The notes under the pieces are model-generated. The model saw nothing but the letters and a program-made list of their open reading frames with translations, was not told the origin of the DNA and searched no databases. A stretch of 64,000 nt of DNA from Phlebiopsis flavidoalba (lineage: Eukaryota; Basidiomycota; Agaricomycetes; Polyporales; Phanerochaetaceae), in assembly GCA_035772785.1 (NCBI GenBank), contig JAOCPU010000004.1:1-64000 (forward strand), read 5' to 3'. Below, piece after piece: positions 58,401-64,000 of this stretch. The first letter of the stretch is position 1, and every line of letters begins with the position of its first letter. A program made the translations under genes and the position numbers.

Positions 58401-61400
58401 CAACAAATTCGTTGAGCTAAAAGCTCGCATGGCTGACTGTGCGCATTGTTCTACGCTCTCATAGCCTAGGAGGTGGAATGGGAGGCGTAGGAAGTCAAAC
58501 TCGGCCGGTTTGTCGTATGGAAAAGGCGACTTGAGATGCATATAGTTCGAAAAGGCAGGAGACAGAAGGCTCATGCGTTCCGACACGGCCCGGGATATCG
58601 CTTCCATATGTGAGTTGAGTCGTCTCCCGGGTATACAAACGAACCTCAAGAAAATGCCAGTAAGCACCGCGTCGTATCGAAGAGTTGACAAGAATGATGT
58701 TTCCGAGAGGCTAGACCAGACGGGTAAGAATGTGCTCGACTCTACAATACCAGGCTTTCGTCAGTTGAGAGGATTCAGGCATAGACTCAAGTCACGTACT
58801 CGTCAAGAATCAAGCACAGGTGTTCCGTTATGTTATCATACCAAGTCCTGTGGTCGATTTCTTGTGCTTGAGCCGTGCGGAACGATCTTGCACTAGCAAC
58901 GACCGCGCGAAACCGGACTCTTATGTCCACGTCGCCCGATAACTTGTGCAAGACTTTATGGGACGGCTCAATACCGCTGTTTGACCACTTTGTACCATGA
59001 CTCCTCTGACGGTTCAGCACGAAGATAGTCGTCGAGAAAAGAAGCCATCGCATCCGCGAACCCCCAGGAGACCATGCTGCGTTCCCCTAGGATGTAACAT
59101 AACCAGGTACAGAGCAGTTGAACCTTTTCGAGAAGCGTATCATGGGAGGATGATGTCCATATATGAATAGTCGAGCGAAGCGTCGACACCGCCAAGAGTC
59201 GAAGACCCTCCCAAGAGGAGTAGCTGTAGTTCTTCGCAATGCCTTCCACCTTATCCAGGAGTTCCATGAGTCCGGAGACATTTAGGTGCAAGATTTTTCG
59301 GTGAATATAATCCAGATATACTCCAGCAAGCAGGAAGAAAGCTTCGTCTTTGGAATCGATAACGAGTTGATGCAAAGCCTGGTCTCGTGTACCACACCGG
59401 GCGATGAGGATTGCAAATAAGGCAACGTCGCGAGAGACCCTACACAAGTGCGGATGATATGCGAAAGGACGGCGGAGGCTTTGGCGTGCTGGTTGAAACT
59501 GTTTGATGGTCTCGTTATTTACCCTAAGCTCAAAGCCGTCTCTTGCACGATTGATGGATTCGATACGGTGGGAAGTCACCACTGGTCCCAACCATAGCCA
59601 GGATCTCGCGCATTACTTGTAGTAGATTTGGCAGAGCGTCTTGAACCTAGAGTCTGGGTCAGCTCACCATATTTCCCCAAAGTAGCAAACTCACATCAGT
59701 GTTACGAAACAGAGTCTTTTGCAACATGCGTAGTGCATGGCTCTGTCGTTGAGCAGGGGAGTCGACACCAGTAGCGAGGCGATGAAGAACGTCCTGACGA
59801 ATGCCCGTTCCTGGCCCCGGTGGCAAAATCATGTCCCAGGGTTCGGATGCGCCCTGTATCGGCTCACAGAGGATCATGGCGTCTACAGAGGTCACAATGA
59901 ACAGCCTTTCGTTCCAGGTCCAGCGGGACTCGGTGGCGATGTTAAGATATGTATGAAGAGACTTGCAGGCGGCTTTAATCACGCGACGATCGGGACGATG
60001 ACCGTTAAGTGCGAGAAGGCTCTCGAAGTAAAATGCAGTAACGACAAAATCGAGTGTGGTGCGGACTCTCTCAACGGCGAGTTTGTTCACCGTCCTATCC
60101 ATTTCGGACTCTTGAGTGAACTCTTCCAAGTACTTCAGGAGGAAAGCGGAAAGGCGTCGCTCTTTGCTCCAGGGAGGGGCAGATCGTAATCACTGTGACT
60201 GATGGTGTCTGGCGGCGATGAAGCGGAAGTGGTATTTCGGACACAGGCTGGGTGGTGTCGGTGGAGGCATCTGTATGAAACGGTGGTAGTTGTGCATTCA
60301 GGACAAATTCGCGGATGACCCTAGTGGAGCACTCTTCTAGCATGGCCCTCGACGATTATACAGTCCGGAAGGATCATCTCGCTGATGACCTCGGGTCGCT
60401 CGCTAGCGCCACATACTGCTCCGAACAAGCTGATGATATCCGAGACGGCGTGCGGTGGCATCATACGCTTGCTCCAATGCTTTTGTAGGTCGCCATGTAT
60501 CGATGAGCCATGTGAGGACTTTGTCTTCTAGCTGCATGCGGTAGAGTCGGGACGTCCATGACTGGCAGCTCGCATGCACATGACGAGCAGGGAGCAGACT
60601 GAATCAAATGGAAAGGAGGGGCCTTGGCTGTCTAGGTCCTTTGCAAGGGTTTCGATCTCGGAAAGGATTTGTGTTTGGGCTAAGAAGCACCTTGCCATGA
60701 AGGAGCAAGACGTGGGCGACGTGTGACAAGCGGCTCTGCATACCCGAGGTGCGTTGATACGTCGCAAAGCATGCGTCCAGACTGCATCCCAAGGTCCGCT
60801 GTTACTCGAAGAAGAGAATAGGTGGTGTGGTTCGGGTCCGCCGCTCGTGACACAAGCATGGGCAACCGCTGAGAGACAGAGCAGGGTCCAGGACTGGATG
60901 ATGGCGTCGTCATAGTTGTGAAACTGCAAATGAGCATGCTCAGGATTGATTCTTGCAGCGTCGCGTGAACAGAGACCAATGCCTGTCGATGAGGAAGAGG
61001 AGGCATTGAAGGCGGTATGTACGAGCGTCCACATCCGTTTCGCTCTGTATACTTCCCAGTAGTTTGCACTGACTGGGGGTCTTCTAGCTTGGGCCTCTTA
61101 CTCGCGGAATGGTCAATGGCATGGATCGACTCGGAAAGACGATACAACTGAATTACCGAGAATCAGTGATGTATACGAGACGATGTGCACGTCGCTTACC
61201 TTCGCTGCACAATCGGCGCGTAATTCCAGCATGGCCCACACCAACGCTTGCCTCGCGTTTAAACTCCCAGCCATAGCATAATGTGTTTAGCGACGAATGG
61301 CACCGGTAGTGCTCTGGTCCCGGACTTGGAGACGGATAGACTCCAGGGATAAGAAGTCTAGTTTTTGGAATCCGCCCAATTCCTCTTTGACCATGGTGTC

Positions 61401-62501
61401 CACAACTTCATCACGACGAGCTGACAAGGTCCGTTTCGGCAAATCGTTCGTCGCACGAAGCGAGAAAAGCAGAAGCATCCGGAAAATGATAACCAGATGT
61501 GTTCTCTGATATTTCGGCCGCGATTCCATAATTTCGCCAGTGGCGACCAGATGTTTCGGGCAAATCGTATCACAGTTTGCAAATGATTCAGACTGCAGCG
61601 GGAAAGGACAGCGCTCAGGGCTGACAGAAGGGGAGGGTGCAAGGTGCCTTTGGTATATGACTGGAAAAGTCGTTGAAAGCGGTTCAAAATTGCGCAGGCA
61701 GGAAGGGGGCACTTTTCCACTGTATTGGGCACGAGGGCGATTGTAGAATGATGGAAAGGATATTGGCAACCGTTATTTTCTCGATGTTGACGGACTTGAC
61801 ACCTTCTTCTTGTGCAAGACGGCTCAGCAGATGGGATGGGGCCCGAGATTCGCCTCTCCGTCTCTTCTTGTTCGGAGATGTTGGAGTATCCTCGACTTCG
61901 GACTCTACAGGGTCCTCAGGGTGCGAGGCTAGTTTCGCGTGTCTCGTCCTCAAATGGATCTTCAAGACGCGTTCGAAAGGGGTCTTCCAATAGTACGTTG
62001 AAGCAAAGCTCGAGAAGCCGGAGCCAGGTTTCCGGTTTGAGATGGTCCAAGTGGGTGCTGCCACTGGAGGATTTCTTCAAGAGCACGTAGGTAGTCGTGA
62101 GCCACCGGTTCGAGGAGCGATCCGCGCCGTGGTACTTTAAGTTCGAGTAGAGATGTTCAAGAAGGATTGTGATAGGCTTTCCCCCCAATACCTTCACACT
62201 CCTGGAGACTAACGTCCGTAGAGCCTTCGAGGTCTCTTTCAATCGCTCCGTCGCGATTGCTCCTGAGCCAGATGTCGGAGGAGTAGGAAGTGTGCCCTTC
62301 TTCGTCGCAGTTTGCTTCTCCTTGTCGAAGGCTTTACCAAGGGCAGTGAATGAATAACCTGCCAGGCCTTGTCTTTGATCTTGGCGACATTCCTAGAATC
62401 CGCGAATGCCTCGTCTAAGGTCCTTAGCCCGTCTTGTCGTTCCTTGACCTTGTCGCTCTCTAGAAGCTCGATGATCTGTTCCCAGTGTGGGTGCCATCCA
62501 T
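52462..62501 (-). CDS. TEL1: TEL1/ATM-family PI3K-like protein kinase (frame-disrupted)
   Basis: DNA-damage and telomere-length checkpoint kinase, recruited by the MRN complex. The likely ATG at 62499-62501 starts MDGTH. Next is the TAN motif, IIELLESDKVKERQDGL (about 62420-62475), then LGKAFDKEKQTATKKG, RLKETSKALRTLVSRS (62190-62240), LRLLELCFNVLLEDPF, and nearly 5 kb of helical HEAT-type sequence in alternating frames. FAT-domain pieces: FGFNHLAMSIL, YNLGWRTDTWDLP (about 55940-55990), LNEIRKWQLPELQDRFRRKD, SWTAEARLEK, then a long charged helical part. Kinase: FEDTFELAGGINIPKISRCI (53870-53950), GSDDLRQDAVMEQVF (about 53735-53785), LVNVVL, KLTEVFVKLRRKFKP, a garbled GLGDRH (near 53195), GELVHIDLGIAFEAG (53105-53155) and LLPFPELVPFRL. 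A FATC-like end, ALNSVAQKLDKK plus LSVEETVDGL, stops near 52462. About 10 kb fits the family's 2,800-3,000 residues. Confidence 0.92.
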
Positions 62502-63200
62502 AAGGAAAATTGAAGCGCGAGGACTAATAAAGAGATATGATAGTCGGCGCGGGGAGCAGAGAAATGGATGACTTTGGATGTGCGAACGCGTCTGTGACAG
62601 TGATCAAATGTCACGTGGTACAAGTACGGATCAGATGGTGAAGGCGCATCAATGTTTTGCATGTCACGATCGGGGAATCCGGCGATCAATTGCCTCGCAG
62701 CGGCCCCCCCCCCATTCGACCTCTCTAGTTCACCCACTACTCTTCGCATTCCTTTCCTGCGTGCCATATACACTCGCCCATGAATTTACATCAAGAGCCC
62801 AATATTAGTTGTCGCTGATCTAGCCCTAGAAGTTCGACGCCGCCTGAAATAATCGATGCACGCGGCAAGGTCATTGTTGAGGTGCCCGGATTTGTAGCGT
62901 GTGTACCATGCCGCAGCCACGACTTCGAAAGCATCTTAAGTCGTAGCGGTCAGCCGAGGTCCTCAAACCTCGCCTCGCCCCCTAATATGTATCCAGTGTA
63001 AGTGCTAACGTTGCTGCGTGTCAGCTACGCGCGAGGCTAATAAGTTTCTGTAGGGCTGACGTCGCTGCTGGCCGGACGCAGACTTCAGCCTTTCCCTTAG
63101 ATGTCGGCACTCTACCTTTTGAATCGGCCTTTTGAGATTGACTCTCATTTGGCAAGACTAGAAGATTACGGCCGAAGACTACGCAGGCGCGCGCAACGCC
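62502..63200. other. Divergent promoter region, TEL1 / F-box gene
   Basis: About 700 bases between divergent starts. A run of C lies at about 62705-62713. Nothing else is supported. Confidence 0.45.
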
Positions 63201-64000
63201 ATGCTCCCCATCGCACGGCTACCAGTCGAAGTATTATCGCTGGTCCTCCTCTACGTGTTCGACCACCCTAAGGAGCCGTTCTCCGCGCCTTCGACACAAA
63301 AGCTGCGCTGGGCAACTAATGTTTGCAGGACACTGGCGTGCTGTCGCCTTGAGCTGCAGCATGCTCTGGACCTGGGTGGAAGTTGTAGGCGTCCATCCGG
63401 AATGGACTGCTGAGATGCTCCGCCGTTCGAAACGATCGACACTTGCCCTTAGGGCGAAGAGCTATGCAACCCTACACCCCGCGAATTAGAGGCCAGCGAG
63501 CGTCGTTCTTGCTCCGCATATGGACCGTATAGGCGCATGGTCCGTATCTCGGCTGGAGACCAAAACACTGTCACAACACTTTTGGCTTCAATTCCCGCCC
63601 GTGCTCCTCGCCTCGAAAACATTCATTGTGCGAGAACTCTGGCTGGAGAGCTGTCGCTGACATTGCATCGCTCGACTCCTTGTTTCTTCGAGATGGAACG
63701 CCCTCGTATCAGGCACTTGGAGCTGCGACTATCTGCTCTGTGGCGTTTTGGAACGCGCGCATTCCTGCTGCCGCTCTGCATGAACAGAGATAAATACGCT
63801 TCTCGTCGAAGGCGGAAAATCTCCAATCTCTTCGCCGATTCTCAGCTGCTGGACATCCTGGATATTACAATGCCAAGGACTGAACACCCTACGCGTTGAT
63901 AACATCACATATCCTACCCTCCTCGATACCTCCCCCAGAACAAGCGTACAGTTTCTCTTTCTGAGCTAAAGACCATCACTCTAGGTGGGTCGTCAACCCA
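63201..64000 (+). CDS. F-box-like protein, 5' part (runs off the window)
   Basis: F-box proteins are substrate adaptors of SCF ubiquitin ligases; basidiomycetes carry large, variable families. The ATG at 63201 gives MLPIARLPVEVLSLVLLYVF, the F-box leucine/proline pattern. It continues LRWATNVCRT and, in the next frame from about 63326, HWRAVALSCSMLWTWVEVVG and HPEWTAEMLRRSKRSTLALR, the usual continuation of basidiomycete F-box proteins before their LRR part. Downstream pieces (SIPARAPRLENIH near 63590, RIRHLELRLSALW near 63710) fit leucine-rich C-terminal repeats. At least three frame slips are visible. The 3' end is outside the window. Confidence 0.75.

Noticed and set aside
1..64000. Repeat-induced point mutation as the cause of broken frames
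   Set aside because: RIP makes C-to-T/G-to-A substitutions and AT enrichment; here the damage is mostly indels and GC content in genes stays high.
1..64000. CRISPR arrays, rRNA or tRNA genes, telomeric repeats
   Set aside because: No regularly spaced direct repeats, no rRNA-like blocks, no convincing tRNA cloverleaf boxes and no telomeric repeat arrays were found by eye.

Overview
The window looks like nuclear DNA of a filamentous basidiomycete, probably an Agaricomycete. Genes are intron-rich, with short GT-AG introns of about 50-80 nt where they can be traced, and they are spaced on both strands without operons. Several families are read best as basidiomycete forms: an R3H protein with a Pro/Gly/Tyr-rich tail, a long CE9-like amidohydrolase, and an aspartic protease with a C-terminal membrane anchor. 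No tRNA, rRNA, CRISPR array or intact transposon was recognised.

The dominant property of the sequence is pervasive frame breakage. Every recognisable gene, including ones normally kept intact (TEL1, RIT1, PUS1, PIF1, STE20), is split over all three frames of its strand. Catalytic motifs are otherwise well preserved, and paired compensating indels occur. Long homopolymers (T, C, G) are frequent. I read this as residual sequencing or assembly error (unpolished long reads) rather than simultaneous pseudogenisation of unrelated genes. Gene spans below are therefore loci, not clean open reading frames.

Layout. 1-263: last exons of an unknown + strand gene. 646-2913 (+): PUS1-type tRNA pseudouridine synthase. 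About 3041-4113 (-): an unrecognised protein with a basic, presequence-like N-terminus, convergent with PUS1. About 6594-9491 (+): R3H-type protein. About 9.9-12.8 kb (-): two poorly defined loci, one with membrane segments. 12850-16960 (-): large amidohydrolase (CE9/imidazolonepropionase-like). 18297-20309 (+): Ser/Pro-rich protein. 21.4-22.2 kb (-) and 25.2-27.0 kb (+): coding-like but unrecognised. 27-34.8 kb: gene-poor, with a 13-bp inverted repeat at 29.7 kb and two coding-like fragments.

34875-37124 (+): PIF1-family helicase, tail-to-tail with RIT1 (37405-39248, -), the initiator-tRNA 2'-O-ribosyl phosphate transferase. 40188-42390 (-): membrane-anchored aspartic protease. 42.6-44.3 kb (-): possible F-box/LRR-type gene. 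45.9-47.2 kb (-): disordered protein. About 49.05-51.89 kb (+): STE20/PAK kinase, tail-to-tail with TEL1 (52462-62501, -), the ATM-family PI3K-like kinase, traceable from the TAN motif to a FATC-like end. 63201-64000 (+): start of an F-box protein.

The genes do not form a pathway. PUS1 and RIT1 modify tRNA. PIF1 and TEL1 both act in genome and telomere maintenance. STE20 is a Cdc42-effector kinase. Their proximity looks incidental. I found no convincing undescribed system. The most useful points for follow-up are the error signature, the gene-poor 23-34.8 kb stretch and the hairpin at 29.7 kb.
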